Below, piece after piece: positions 45,014 through 58,532 of a stretch of 64,000 nt of DNA. Source of the stretch: Balanoglossus misakiensis. Its lineage: Eukaryota; Hemichordata. Each line of letters opens with the position of its first letter. Within the stretch, counting starts at the first letter, position 1. The notes under the pieces were generated by a model. The model was given only the letters and a program-made list of their open reading frames with translations. It did no database searches and was not told where the DNA came from. The stretch is taken from assembly GCA_040954595.2 (NCBI GenBank), contig CM082597.2:7316001-7380000 (forward strand). Reading direction: 5' to 3'. The position numbers and the translations under genes were made by a program.

Positions 45014-48000
45014 ATGATGATTCTCGTCATTCTAAGCGCTTTACTACCAGCTGTATGCTGTATTCCTATAGGTAAGTATTGGACAATATGAGAAAAAAAA
45101 CTTAAACGAGTTTTAAATCAAACCAGTGTATCCACACCAATAGAAATGTTGTAGAATTAATGTTAGGTCATGTGTAGAGAGTCTTGATATTGGCATATTG
45201 AAAAGATGTGTTACCCCACTGCTTTGACGTTGGGGTACCGACGACCAGTTTGACAAAAATTGTTGAGTAATTACAAATTCATTGGTGGGACAATGTTCAC
45301 AGCAGGTGGACAATAAAATAAACAAAGTAATTAAAACAGCCTACTTTCGGGAGACTGTGATCGATAGTACATCCTCTGAAAATGTGTAAGTTACAACCCC
45401 TGCATATATGTTGCATGGAATCCTCTGGCGGAAAGAGCGTCCGTGACCGTGCCCCTATTAGAGATAATTGGTATCATAACATTTGAAATGCGACAGTGCG
45501 GAATAAAACAGTTAGTTTACAATGATAAGTTGACCCAGTATTGTGAGAGTGACAAATTTTGTTGAAAGTACAATATGCCGTGACATCAAAATACAATGTC
45601 GTCATTTGAGGTGAGGACCCCAGGAATGTTTAATTCGGATTTCAGTCAGTTTCTGAGAAGTGCAACTTTTAGCAAAAATGTCGAAATTTGCGCAAAATAT
45701 ACATTACTTGTAGATACATTACGAAGACATTACTCGTATTAGCATTAGCGGATAACTTTTAAGCGCTATCACTCGGGGCAGCAGAAAGCGCCTAACAGGA
45801 ATTTTGTCAATTTACCATTACCACAGTCCCTCAAGGGACTGTACCATTACCAGGTTCAGACAGGGAAAAAATTGAGACACTATGTTAAAAACAGAGCATC
45901 GCGTTGTGTCCACACAAAGTTTATGTACAGTGTATAAGCGCTGAGGCTCGGCCCCATAGACGATGGGTTGCGGAGAGGTGTTAATCTTTACATCGGCTCA
46001 GGTCTGGCCGGCAAAGCCGTCTCAAATCTGAGCAGTTTCAGGACCACTTACACCGTCCACACACGATATTTTTTAAGACGGTTTCTAATTTTTTAAGACG
46101 CTTCAGAAACGTCTTAATGGTGCCTGTGTGACCCCCATACATGATCACATTCTTCTTATCTAAATGAGATATTCTTGATATAAATATTCACAATATGGCA
46201 TCTTTGGGTGCAGATGTGGAGCCATTGGGATACTATGGCGGCGATAGTTCCAAGGTGTCCATCAGCGGTTTCTCATCCGGGGCCTGTTTTGCCACACAGT
46301 TCCACGTTGCATATTCCAGTGACGTCATGGGTGTTGGCATTTTGTCAGGAGGTAGGTGATAGAGTGGCGATGTAGTATTGTTCAGTGTGGTGTGGTATTG
46401 TGTGATGTGGCGTTTTTGCCATGTTAAATAAATCCTCTTGGCTCATACTGAAATTTTGTAACCGTGAGAAGGAAATAAAATTGGACAAAGTTGATCGAGT
46501 TATTTAAGCTTACTACAAAGAGAACGTCTAAACATAGACATGCCAGAAATACAGTTAACACAGTGAGCTGTCGGCTATTTTACCTGTAATGCAATTTTTA
46601 TGATGAACCCCCCCCCCCCCAGTAGAAAGTAAAATAAATATCTCTTTTAACATTATAGCAAGTGCACTCCGTTGAATATGATAATTTCTCTCCTTTTCTT
46701 TTGACCGAGTCATGATTAAGCCGAAATATAAACACTAAAAAGAAGCGCAAACCGATAGATTGAGATCCCCGCCCTTTTTCTGATATATTTGCTCATTCCA
46801 TTCATGTGCAATTTTTATATCAATTTCTTTTATCATTATATTATTTTCTGAATTTAATATTGCGTCCGTTAAGTCATACTATTCTTTTTATTTCAGTCTT
46901 CAATCCATTCAAATAATTATTATTTATTTCATTATTCCATTAAATCGGAACTATTAAACATTAACTTCTTATATCAATTTCTTTTATGATTACATTATTT
47001 TCTGAATTTGTTACTTCGTACTTAAGTCATATTATTCTTTTTGTTTCAGTTTTCAGTCCATTCAAATAATGATTATTAATTTCATTATTTCATTAGATCG
47101 GAATTATTAAACATTAACTTTTCATGAGTATCAGAGGTTTCTTTAATCACTTTATTATTTTCTCAATTCGTTATTTCGTCCTCAAAGTCAGATTTTTTTT
47201 TTTTAGATTTTATTTTAGGACTTCAGTCAAATAATCTAGTTTTCATTTGCGTAGTCGTTCTTTATCATAATATCTCATGCTGATATCACCTCCTCCAAGT
47301 GCTATTTAACGTGAATATCAAAACATTTAGCGTGAAATATTATTTGCTGACTACATGTTCAGCTATTAAAGGGAAGCTTTGCATACTAATGACGGTCGCA
47401 GTCAACCACCGAATATGAGTGAGGATGCAAATATCATTTTATTTTGGGCTGAATAAGGTAGCTGGTACGTTGGCTAAAATTAAACAAAATAGAACTGTGT
47501 TTCGTGTAATATGCACCCAAGAAATGGGGTACGCGTGAAAATATCATTTTATTTTGGGCTGACTAAGGTAGCTGGTATTTTCGCTAAAATGAAAAAAATT
47601 GAACTGTGTTTCGTGTAATGTGCACCCAGAAAATGGTGTACGTAGGTTTGTATGGGATAAGATCCCAACAAAAAATCGCTTATTCTGATGTATTTGCTTA
47701 TATCATTCTGATTTTGAAAATAATTTGCAATTTCTGATAATTGTTTTATTTTATCATTAAATTAAATTTGACCTCGTTATTCCATCAGTTAAGTCATCAT
47801 TTTTCTCTGTATTTCAGTTTTTCATTCATATAATTTATCTCATTATTTCATTTATTTCATTTAAGCGGTCATCTAAACATCTAATTTCTTTATATAAGTA
47901 ACAGGCGATTCTGTTATCATTCAATTAAAGTCCTTATATTTGGATTGGATCCTAAAGAGCGCCCTCACGAGAAAATAGCACCCCATCTCATCATAAAAAA

Positions 48001-51000
48001 GAACCATCACAACGTAATAGAAAGTCTCCACAGTGGACGTTCTGTAACGTTTCCGATTTTAATCTGAGTTTAATCATTATTTCCATACATTGTATTCACA
48101 GTACCTTATTATTGTGCAAAGTTAACTTTTGAAGATGCTGAACGATGCATGGACTCACCAGTTACCATCGACACAGACTATTTAGTCCAGTTCACCGAAA
48201 ACACCGCCGCTACCACAACAAATATTGATGACGTCATTCATATGAATAATGACCGTGTGTTTATCTATGCTGGAAAGGCTGACTCAATTATCCTCCAAGG
48301 TGTGTTGGTTCTATAACATTTTGTTTCAATTTTACTGCCATTCGTCACGCTAAGTCAAAAAAAAAATAATATGTACTGTTCCGATTACATGGTTTTCAAA
48401 AATAGGGTAGGGATTTTTTTGTAATTTTTTTATATGGTTGGCCGCCGTAGTGTCCAATAATGACGTCATAGTTCTTGCGCGATTCTCGCAATAAATGTTG
48501 TATATTTGACCTCGTTATTTTTACTTCCGGTTTACAAAGCTCTAAAAAGTCTTGGGTTGGCTGGCTAAAATTAGGGTAGGTCGGGTAATCGGAACAGCAC
48601 ATATTTTTTTTATTTCGCCCAAGACTTATTATGAAATCAAACTATCAAAACTCTGTGTGCTAGTCTCTGTCTCTCTGCGTTGTATTTAATCATATTATAC
48701 ATATGGTGACCGAGAAAGACCCAATTTTCTCACAAATGCTGAAACGCTTCAGAGGTTAATTAATAAAAATATAGGTTGATTTAATTGTTTTTCCTGTCAC
48801 ATTTATAAGCACCTCGATTTCTGTATTACTAATGAATACCTTGTAGCCCCGTGTAAACAAGTGAAATTGAAATATCTTTTCGTCAAAATTAGGAATTCCT
48901 ATGCAAATGCACTTTTTAAAATTAGATTAGTTGTATTAAAAAGCAAATAATTGACATCACGATATTTTGGTGTCGTCAGTTTGAAATCCTCGTGACTCAC
49001 CAGAATTCAAACTCACTATTTACTTCTATGTTACAGAATCGGTGAAAACTGTTGAGGATTACTACAGTGCGTTTGGCGCGAATATTGCGACTAAATATGA
49101 CCTGCTTGCTGAGCACGCACTAGTAAGATAATTATGCATCTTTCTTCCAACTATTAATCAATTTTTTAATGTGTGGCCGGCAAAGTTGCATCGAAATAAA
49201 TGTATTTTTCTGTGTGTTTTAAGATTTTCTCTTGTAAGTTTTAGAAAAAAATGCATCTAAGAGGAGACGTCGAATTTGTAATGAATTGTACGATTAACAT
49301 TGTAATTTATCGGATACGTGGAATAAAGCGGAGTTGTCATGAGTATTGTACAGCTGAAGCAAACACTTTATATGATGTTTAGCTCAATGACACCACGACT
49401 TTAATCAAATGCAAACTTTATGTTTTTAGACTGAGCTATTCTTGCACATTTACGTTAAAATACGAGCAGAAAATTCGGTCTATATAGACCATGAGCCAGT
49501 AGGGGTTTACCTCCCCCCCCCCGGGGGAATTTTTGAGACAATGTTTTTCTGAAAGCCTATCATATACTGAGTAAAATTCACTTTGTTTGCCATCTGGGCA
49601 CCGGGGCGTTTTCGAGTTATTGGCTTCTAAATTATATTGGGTAACGTATGTAGAAAAGCCTAAAAGTGCATATAAATTGACGTAGGGGGGTAAATTAGTC
49701 TTGTAAAATACTGTCTCTCTGAATGTATACCTAGAACAACAGGGAAGTATTTGGTATCAAAAGAAAGCTTAATAAACAAGCTTTCCATTAATTACAAAAT
49801 TAAAGTGATATGACAAATCATGACATCATAGTGACGTCATAAGTCAAAATACCCTTACGAAAATGGTGTTCTGTTCACCTATAATTTGTATAAATGTGAG
49901 GTTTTGCAAAACACGTCTCTGAGCAATTGTACTGATGAAAACTGTGATGTGTTTGGTATCAACAGAAAGCTGATTGAGTAAAGTATCTAATTATTGCAAA
50001 ATATTGATATAATAATCAATTACGTCATCATTACGTCATACTTCCAAGTACCCTTACCAATTAGTGACTATGATGACAAGTTATTACCCTAGGAGATAGG
50101 TGCCTTAAAAAAAAAAATTGGTAAGGAAGGTTTGTGAAGTCCATTCTATGTAAAAAATGGTGCTGATTCCAAAAAAGGCAGTCCTATTGACCCCACCCAA
50201 GACAAAATTGCCATTTTGGCACTTTTTAACCCAAAATAGGTCATTTTTAGAAAACACTAAAAACACACTGTTTTCGTCACATTCGAAGATCTGATGACAT
50301 ATGATATGCCTATTCTATGTAAAATTTGGTTGATATTACGAAAAAAGCAGTCTGACTGACCCCAAACGAGACAGAATTGCCTTTTTGACCATATTTTGCC
50401 CAAAAACGTCATTTTTAGACAAAACTGAAAACACACTCTTCTCTTCATATTGATTGATTTGATGATATATGGAAAGTCAATTCTATGTGTAAGTTGGTGA
50501 CTATAAAACATAAAGCAGTCTTTTTGACCCCAATCAATACAAAAATGCCATTTTTGGCCACATTTTTGAGGTCAAATAAGGTCATTTTTACAAAAAAACT
50601 AAAAACAAACTGTTTTCTTCATATTCAGAGATCTGATTATGTATGAAAAGTCCATTCTGTGTATAAAAAATCTGATTGACCCCATTCTAGTCAAAATTGC
50701 GTTTTTGGCAATTTATTGCCTAAAAAGACCTATTTAAGACAAATTTATCATTTTAAACATTTTCTAGAGAAAAAAATGTTTGCATTTGGAGATAGCCCAA
50801 ATTGAACTCATAATGATGATGAAACAGCGACGACAGTAAAAGAAGTTATACGAATTGAACCAAAGTCGCATCGATGAATCTAAACACGTCGCCCAGGACC
50901 AAGCATTAAACATGATACAGGCGACAAAAAGACAGGCACTGCACATGGCAAAGTCCCAAATATTCACTTAGAGCATCTCCAAATTGAAGCGTCAAGGAAT

Positions 51001-53727
51001 TTAAGAGTTTTTATTATATTTATTAGGTTTAAACCCACATTTTCCCGTTGTGTGCTAGTTCAGGGGCCAGTTTTAGCTCTATTGAGTATTTAGCATCGTG
51101 GGATTGCACCCCTGTCCAATCAAAATGACGGAGGTATCATGATATAATATAATTTCTGATTTTGTATTCAGAACGAAGAGGATAAATGTCAACAATCTAT
51201 CCGGAGCTGGTATAGATGTACTTAAAAAAATTATACCATGTATAACCGACTTATAGTATACAGTGTGAATACATGGATCGTCTCGTTTTATTGTTGAGTT
51301 CCATTTTAGGCTAAATGTGCCAAATTGTGGCAACTCTGCCTTTCAATATCATCAATTCAACTGATATCATATGGTATGACATTTTAAATATGCAAATATA
51401 ACATCAAAACTCAAAAGGCAAAAAACACCAATTATTTTGTTTTCTGAAAAAGACAATTGTTGACTAGAAGATGGCTTAGTGGCAATTTTGTATTGAGTGG
51501 GGTCTTAATAAGACTGTTGCGTTGGTATCAGCATATTTTTTGCAAAAAATGGACTTTCCATTCATAATCAAACATTTAAATACGAAGAAAACAGCTTGTT
51601 TTCATTTTTTCTTGAAATGACCTTTTTGACCAAAAATGGCCAAAATGACAATTTTGTAGGGCTGAAAAGAATTTTTTTTTTGGAATCGGCTCCCTTTCAA
51701 CAAAAATGGACCTTCTCCGTACATCATAAGATCTGAAAATAAAGAAAGAAGTTTTCAAACAGTTACCTTTTTTGAGCAAAGTGGCCAAAATGGCATTTTT
51801 TCCCTCTGTGGAGTCAGTAAGAGTGCTTTTTTGGAAAAATCGCTACTTTTAAGATAGAATGGACTTTTATTTATTATTAGATCACCAAAGGGAAACAAAT
51901 AGCATGTTTTTAGTATTGTCTAAAAATGACCCTTTTTGGGCAAAAAGTATTTTCATCTTCATTGAGATCAATAAGATTGCTTTTTCTAGAGTCAACAGCA
52001 ATTTTTCAATAAATGGACTTTTCATACATGATCAAATTTCCAAATATAAAGAAAAACGTTTGCTTATTTCTTAAAATGGCCTTTTTGGGCAAAAACTTGC
52101 CAAAAAACGCACTTTAATCTTGAGTGGCGCCAATAAACCTACTTTTTTGAATACCTACCAAATTTTACACAAGGTGGGTATACAATACATTATCAGATCT
52201 CCGAAAGTGAAGAAAATATATAAGTTTTGAGTGTTTTCTAAAAATGACATTTTTGGGGCAAAAAGTGGCAAAAATGGCACATTTGCCTTGAGTGGGGGTT
52301 AATAAGGCTGCTATTTCTGGAATCAGAACTATTTTACATAGCATAAACTTTTCATATATCACATGATCTCTGAATATGAAGAAAACAGTTTGTTTTTAGT
52401 TTTTTTGTAAAAATGACCTTTTTTGACCTCAAAAATATGGCCAAAAATGGCATTTTTGTATTGATTGGGGTCAAAAAGACTGCTTTATGTTTTATAGTCA
52501 CCATTTTACGCATAGAATTGACTTTCCATATGTCATCAAATCAATCAATATGAAGAGAAGAGTGTGTTTTAAGTTTTGTCTAAAAATGACGTTTTTGGGC
52601 AAAAAATGGTCAAAAAGGCAATTTTGTCTCGTTTGGGGTCAGTCAGACTGCTTTTTTCGTAATATCAACCAAATTTTACATAGAATAGGCATATCATATG
52701 TCATCAGATCTTCGAATGTGACGAAAACAGTGTGTTTTTAGTGTTTTCTAAAAATGACCTTTTTTGGGTTAAAAAGTGCCAAAATGGCAATTTTGTCTTG
52801 GGTGGGGTCAGTTAGACTGCTTTTTTCGTAATATCAACCACATTTTACATAGAATAGGCATATCATATGTCATCAGATCTTCGAATGTGACGAAAACAGT
52901 GTGTTTTTAGTGTTTTCTAAAAATGACCTTTTTTTGGGTTAAAAAGTGCCAAAATGGCAATTTTGTCTCGGGTGGGGTCAATAAGACTGCCTTTTTTGGA
53001 ATCAGCACTATTTTTTACATAGAATGGACTTCACAAACCTTCCTTACCAATTTTTTTATTTAAAGGCACCTGTCTCCTAGGGTAATAACTTGTCATCATA
53101 GTCACTAATTGGTAAGGGTACTTGGAAGTATGACGTAATGATGACGTAATTGATTATTATATCAATATTTTGCAATAATTAGATACTTTACTCAATCAGC
53201 TTTCTGTTGATACCAAACACATCACAGTTTTCATCAGTACAATTGCTCAGAGACGTGTTTTGCAAAACCTCACATTTATACAAATTATAGGTGAACAGAA
53301 CACCATTTTCGTAAGGGTATTTTGACTTATGACGTCACTATGATGTCATGATTTGTCATATCACTTTAATTTTGTAATTAATGGAAAGCTTGTTTATTAA
53401 GCTTTCTTTTGATACCAAATACTTCCCTGTTGTTCTAGGTATACATTCAGAGAGACAGTATTTTACAAGACTAATTTACCCCCCTACGTCAATTTATATG
53501 CACTTTTAGGCTTTTCTACATACGTTACCCAATATAATTTAGAAGCCAATAACTCGAAAACGCCCCGGTGCCCAGATGGCAAACAAAGTGAATTTTACTC
53601 AGTATATGATAGGCTTTCAGAAAAACATTGTCTCAAAAATTCCCCCGGGGGGGGGGGAGGTAAACCCCTACTGGCTCATGGTCTAATATAGCTAATTTGA
53701 TTTTTCAAAAGCCTTACCCATTAATGA

Positions 53728-53781
<54 letters not shown>

Positions 53782-53814
53782 ATATATATATGTCTGTCTG
53801 TCTGTCTGTCTGCC

Positions 53815-53855
<41 letters not shown>

Positions 53856-56800
53856 GCATTATTTATTTCATAACCTAACATTTATTACTCAGATTAGTAT
53901 CAACTTGAATTGGTGAATAGTGTAATTGAAGGCACTGTCCATATTTTGTAAATTTATTTGTGATATCAGCCGACAGATATGTATGGTTACAGCTGCCTCT
54001 CTGTTCGAACACCTTATATCAATGATTGTGATTACAACGTAGCTTACAGCGCCCTCAATCACATTTACGGCGGTTTAACAGTAAGTCTGTGAAAATACAT
54101 TTAATATCGTCAAATAACATTCGCATATTTTATAGCCTCTTATTTGAGGAAAAGTGCGTAAAAGCGTATTATTTTGGACGCCAAGGGATTTCTGCGACAT
54201 TTTGAGTGTTCACATCTGAACATCAGGAAAGGAATACTTTGTATCAAAACTGAAATTTTCGGAATTTTGAATGAAAATATCCATGAAAACTAGAAATCTT
54301 TCATAACCCTTTTCGATCACCCCTAGTTTCCTTTATAGAGATCAAACTTCTCCATAGGAAGCAAATTATTTAGACTGAACCATGGTAGTGAAGAGATTAA
54401 CGTTTCATAAACAGAGACATGTAATGGAAGGAGTCTCTGTGATTTCATGCCTTTTCTTACATATTTCATTATATTTCTTGTCGGAATGTTGAAGAAAATA
54501 AAATAGAATCTAGATACATAGACATTACGTGCGAAACATATTATTAATTCAACATTCCATATAAGAATATACTACAATTTCTGCGATGAAATCATGCTTT
54601 GAAAGCAATCTCTAACACTTGAAATGTGCTGTCTATCAACAGAAACCGGGAAACACGACTGCTCTTCTTGGCGATGTAAGTATATAACAGCTTGAAGTAA
54701 ATAGACAACAAAACTCCTTTGACGCTCCTTGAAGTAATTTTTTTCATATTTTTCATGGCTGTATTTTCAAACTCTGATTAGCCAATGACTGCGGCCTTAT
54801 TATCATGACATCGGTCTGATGTTGGATAGGGACTATGAGAACGCCAGAAATTCCATCCAAAATCACAAATTTACACTGTCATAAAGATTTCCCATACTGG
54901 TGAAAAACGAACCTGGTGGCATAGCCCTCACCAATTAAGTATTCATAACATGTTGGCATACACGGGCGATGTGACAATAGGAGAGAGTGGGAATAAAACG
55001 GGGGTACAAGGCTGAGATCTGGGGAGTCTAGGACAGAGGATCGTGGAGACACGTTAAAGGACCACGCATGACCGGACAAGAGATGACAACTCCCCTCCAC
55101 GTTTTACACAGTTATAATTCCCACTCCTCCCGCACTATAGCATAATGAGATATTCAGAACGTAAGTGCTCGAGTAGGCTTATTTTTATTAAATTCTTACA
55201 CCATCAGTTGTATGCGGCCCTCGGCGATTCGAAACCAAGAACCACCTCGGGGTCGGTGGTTCTCTTATTACGTACTTCTCAGTATTAGCTAGCGTGTTAG
55301 CCCCATCGATATAGTTTATTTCTCCGTTACATTCCCGACACAAATCCACCCGCGTGACAGTATGTTAAAATGTGAACAAGTTAAATAATAAAGCTAAGTA
55401 TATTATGTCTTGGAGTACATCGGCATCAGAAAAATGATGCTAAAATTCACAGCTTGGAGTTGTGTGGGGCTTTCATGAACTCGATACACAAGCAATCTAC
55501 TTATGAACTCAAAGACAACTGATAATTATGTCCCTAGCTGATTAAACTTTCTTTGTTTTCCCTTTACAGTTCAAAACGTTCGACCAACAGGAACTCTTTT
55601 CTGCACTTTATTCGACAGATATCGAATCAGCCAGCATGGATTTACTCGGCTATGTCTATGTGCCATCTGGCTGTAACACCCGATACAGTGGTAAGTCCTT
55701 CTGATCAGTTATTTAACCATGCAAAATTGCGTCCAAATTTGGCACTAGGTGCCATCCCATCAAATGAAGGACGATGTTAAATTCAAAGTATTCTTTTTTT
55801 AGATTGTAAAGTCCACGTTACCCTACATGGTTGTTTACAAGGAAGGTAAGTGTTTTAATAATTCAAACCATCTCTTTGGTTTCCTTGAATATCGTCCACT
55901 ATCTGACCGTGATTGATACATTTAACTTTTGGTTTTCATTATTAATCACACATTATTTTGGGACAAATTGATAGCATGGGACCGTATTTGCTGTGGTTTA
56001 TCTTTTCTGCAATATTTTATTTTGTTTAATTTTGGTGAAGTTGAAGTCAAACAACTGGGTCTGTCACTGCATACGGTTGCAGTTGACAGAACAAGCCATA
56101 AAACACTGAATTAGTCATCATCACTTGTACGTACTACCCGGCCGAGTATTTCCTTGCAGTTTGCACGGCGTGTATGCATTACATCGGTAAGCCATAAAGG
56201 GAGGGAATTAGTCTGGTCTCTTGATCAGTTTCCATCGCACAGTGCTACAAAACTAAATATTAAACTCTAAGAGTTGTGAATTGTTAATTTTGGCTAAATT
56301 TGAGAGAATTGTCTATAATATTGAATACATAACAATGTGACCCTTGTGAAAATTTACAGAAGGTATCTAGGAGATGTATATGCACGCAACACAGGTTACA
56401 ACGAAGTTGCGGAACTAAATGACATCATCATCATATACCCTCAAGCAATTCCAAAGCCTGCGATCGGAAATCTTTATGGATGCTGGGATTGGTATGTTAC
56501 TTCTGTCAAGACTTGTATCATTTTTCCTTTGTTGTAAATAGCTATAATCGAGTCCGAGTTGATTATACATAACAATAAATTATTATGTATATTTAATAAT
56601 GGGAGTCTTGGGGTTTCTGGTCATGATGTAAATGATAATATTACCTGTGTGATGGCTAACATTATGCCAGCTATATGTGATGAATATGTCAAGGAAAACA
56701 TGCACAGGCGCTGGCACAACTTTATGTGAGATGTAATTATTACACTTTCAAAAGAGTCCTTTGAACTGCACACGTGTGTCTTATCTGTTCATAACAGACA

Positions 56801-57270
56801 CTATTAATAAACTTTGTTATCACTGTTGAGGAGACTCTAGCTTCCAACCAATACATGTTATGACAAATTAAAGTAACTTGGAATATTAATAAAAGGAACT
56901 GTGTCATTGGGCAAAACAATTCTAAGTAACATTTTTGTTTTTAATCAGGTGGGGTTTCACAGGCTCTGACTACGGTAGGTAATTTCAGATGCAATGGTTT
57001 TCTACTCGTTCGTTATAAACCGTCGAACGGACAAAGAACAATTTGATACCCATCATGTTCAAGGGTGAAATGTTGGTTAGCTTTAATGTTCTAGTCTTAT
57101 TGCGCGAAAAATATATTGAATTGTCAGTCCTGATTTTACTTGTTATGTAGTTTGCATCTTCAAGCATGGTGTAAATCGTATTCTCTTCTTGATCTTTAAT
57201 CCCTACAGCTACCAAGCTGGCTCCACAGATGAGAGTCATTCACGAAATGATTAATCGAGTTCTTGCATAA
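45014..57270 (+). CDS. Secreted PHB-depolymerase-like esterase (complete, 11 exons)
   Basis: Exons 45014-45071, 46214-46351, 48102-48299, 49037-49122, 53970-54080, 54643-54675, 55570-55690, 55803-55845, 56360-56491, 56949-56974 and 57209-57270 join in frame to 335 residues. A signal peptide (MMILVILSALLPAVCC) leads. The lipase box GFSSG puts the nucleophile at Ser40. VFIYAGKAD gives Asp126 and AEHALPTD gives His158. LHGCLQG (oxyanion region) follows the box, and NTGYN, IIIYPQA and GCWDWWGFTGSDYATK complete the family signature. This order, box first and LHGC last, is the circularly permuted type II layout of fungal PHB depolymerases such as Penicillium funiculosum, which has a similar length and triad spacing. 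Such enzymes hydrolyse extracellular poly(3-hydroxybutyrate); a digestive role in the animal is inference. An intron carries a 4.2 kb fold-back element. It is a tandem paralogue of the gene at 59274. Confidence 0.9.
46817..47125 (+). repeat. 154 bp tandem duplication in an intron
   Basis: ATATCAATTTCTTTTATCAT at 46817 recurs at 46971. Both copies share TTATTTTCTGAATTT, CATTCAAATAAT and TTAAACATTAACTT. Diverged relatives continue at about 47140-47240 and 47740-47890, giving an AT-rich, locally amplified intron segment. Confidence 0.75.
47430..47650 (+). repeat. 110 bp tandem duplication in an intron
   Basis: AATATCATTTTATTTTGGGC at 47430 recurs at 47540. Both copies run through AAGGTAGCTGGTA, GAACTGTGTTTCGTGTAAT and GTGCACCCA or ATGCACCCA. 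Confidence 0.8.
48369..48604. mobile_element. 236 bp TIR element (MITE) in an intron
   Basis: ATATGTACTGTTCCGATTAC at the left end pairs with GTAATCGGAACAGCACATAT at the right end, one mismatch in 20. Poly-A and poly-T tracts flank it. The minus-strand open frame across it lacks any partner and is not called as a gene. Confidence 0.7.
49486..53684. mobile_element. 4.2 kb fold-back element with ~168 bp internal tandem repeats
   Basis: The outer ~650-700 bp of each side are near-identical inverted arms. The left begins AGACCATGAGCCAGTAGGGG and the right ends with its exact complement at 53684. Inward, both arms consist of tandem units of about 146-173 bp, mostly near 168. Each contains a variant of AAAATGGCAATTTTGTC, GGGGTCA, AGACTGCTTTTTT, TTTTACATAGAAT, CATCAGATC and GTGTTTTTAGTGTTTTCTAA. 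The right arm has about ten units, the left about four, in opposite orientation. The centre (about 50770-51470) is not repetitive and has no recognisable gene. No clear target-site duplication is visible. The element sits between the exon carrying the catalytic His and the next exon of the hydrolase, so its transcript could form a very long hairpin before splicing. Confidence 0.85.
53728..53858. repeat. TCTA/CTGT microsatellite
   Basis: TCTA repeats, a short TA run, then CTGT repeats with one CTGC. It begins about 45 bases right of the fold-back element. Confidence 0.9.
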
Positions 57271-57618
57271 CGATTGACATGGATACAAGTATACAACACC
57301 ACGGACAAATACGGAACGAAACTTCTTGAAGAGTATTTGTTTACAAGATCACCGCGACATTTGCAAGCTGAAACGATTTTACTGTTTCTCGCATATCCTC
57401 TTAAATGTATTTGTGGTCGCTTTTCTGGGCTTTAAGGTAATAAAAAGTATTATTGAGCAAAGCATACTAATCTCTCAGAAAGCTTTGATCAAGACGCTGA
57501 ATCTTTAAAGTCTGGGTCTAAGATCAGTGTCTCACCCTCGACTCCATCTCCCGTAAGCTTACGAAAACAACGGCAACAAGCTATAATGCTGCATCAATAT
57601 TTAAATTTGTAATATATA

Positions 57619-57920
57619 CCTCATGCTAATACTGTGTCGTGATTCGCCAGAATCCGTCACGTGATAGGAAATTAGAATCGACTATGAATCCCTAGGGAAA
57701 TAGCAGAACAAATATAAACCGGTCACGTGACAAACGTGAGTTCACAGACACGGGTCACATCAATCAGCATCGCGTGATAGCATGAGGTTAATTATAAAAC
57801 ACCTATGGCCTGGCCTATATTCGGGCTGGCCTATATTCGGGCGCGGCCATAGCAGCCGTTTTTCCCCCTCGTGACTGTGAGTTACCAGTATCATATGCTA
57901 TTTCCCTCGGCCACTATTTG
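57619..57920. repeat. Second copy of the dispersed repeat at the window start
   Basis: CTAATACTGTGTCGTGATTCG to TCACGTGATAGGAAAT is the reverse complement of about 209-290. GGCCATAGCAGCCGTTT, CTGTGAGTTACCAG and ATGCTATTTCCC lie in direct orientation relative to 137-195. The two halves are therefore arranged differently in the two copies. Confidence 0.65.
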
Positions 57921-58532
57921 TATTCAGCAGTGTTATAACGTAGTGTGACTTTATCTTGATATCACTTCTTTTCCAAGTCTAAATACATTAGGGGTGATTT
58001 TTGTATATTTTGTACACGTACTCAAAAAGGTGCATTCTGAAATATATACCCAATTTCCCTTGGTCGCGAAAATGATTAAATCTCGATGTGTCGTGCGCCA
58101 CCAAAGGCTAATTACAAGTGTCATGTTGATCTCTCATTAATCTGCATCGACAGTTTCCATTGTAAATTGTATATTATTGTATATAAAATCAAAATATCAA
58201 TTACAAACAAATAGGAGGGAGATAATATTGTGCTTAAATGGTCGTAAGTTATAATCTGGTCGCCATAATATCCCACTACATTTCACAGTACACACATAGC
58301 AAATTGAAAAAAGTGGGTCATTCGCCGAGTGCTTTTTTGAGGACACATAGTCGCCACTTTTTTCTAGCTTTAATATTAATATGAACTACGGCAACTAGCC
58401 TGTTAGCTGTTAAGATCTATAATAAGACTTTTACGTAACTTTGGGCAATTTCCCTGGGGATTTATTCTGATGTGACCACAAGTGTTCCAGAAAGATTTCC
58501 CATCAGTGATAACTTCAAACAAGTCCCGCAGT

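Noticed and set aside
48396-48602. 68-codon minus-strand frame
   Set aside because: It lies entirely inside a 236 bp TIR element and has no independent support.
50257-50511. Frame nearly identical to one at 52487-52741 on the other strand, suggesting a conserved small protein
   Set aside because: Similarity is explained by the inverted arms of the fold-back element; the ~168 bp unit length is a multiple of three, so frames stay open by chance, and stops occur in each set of units.
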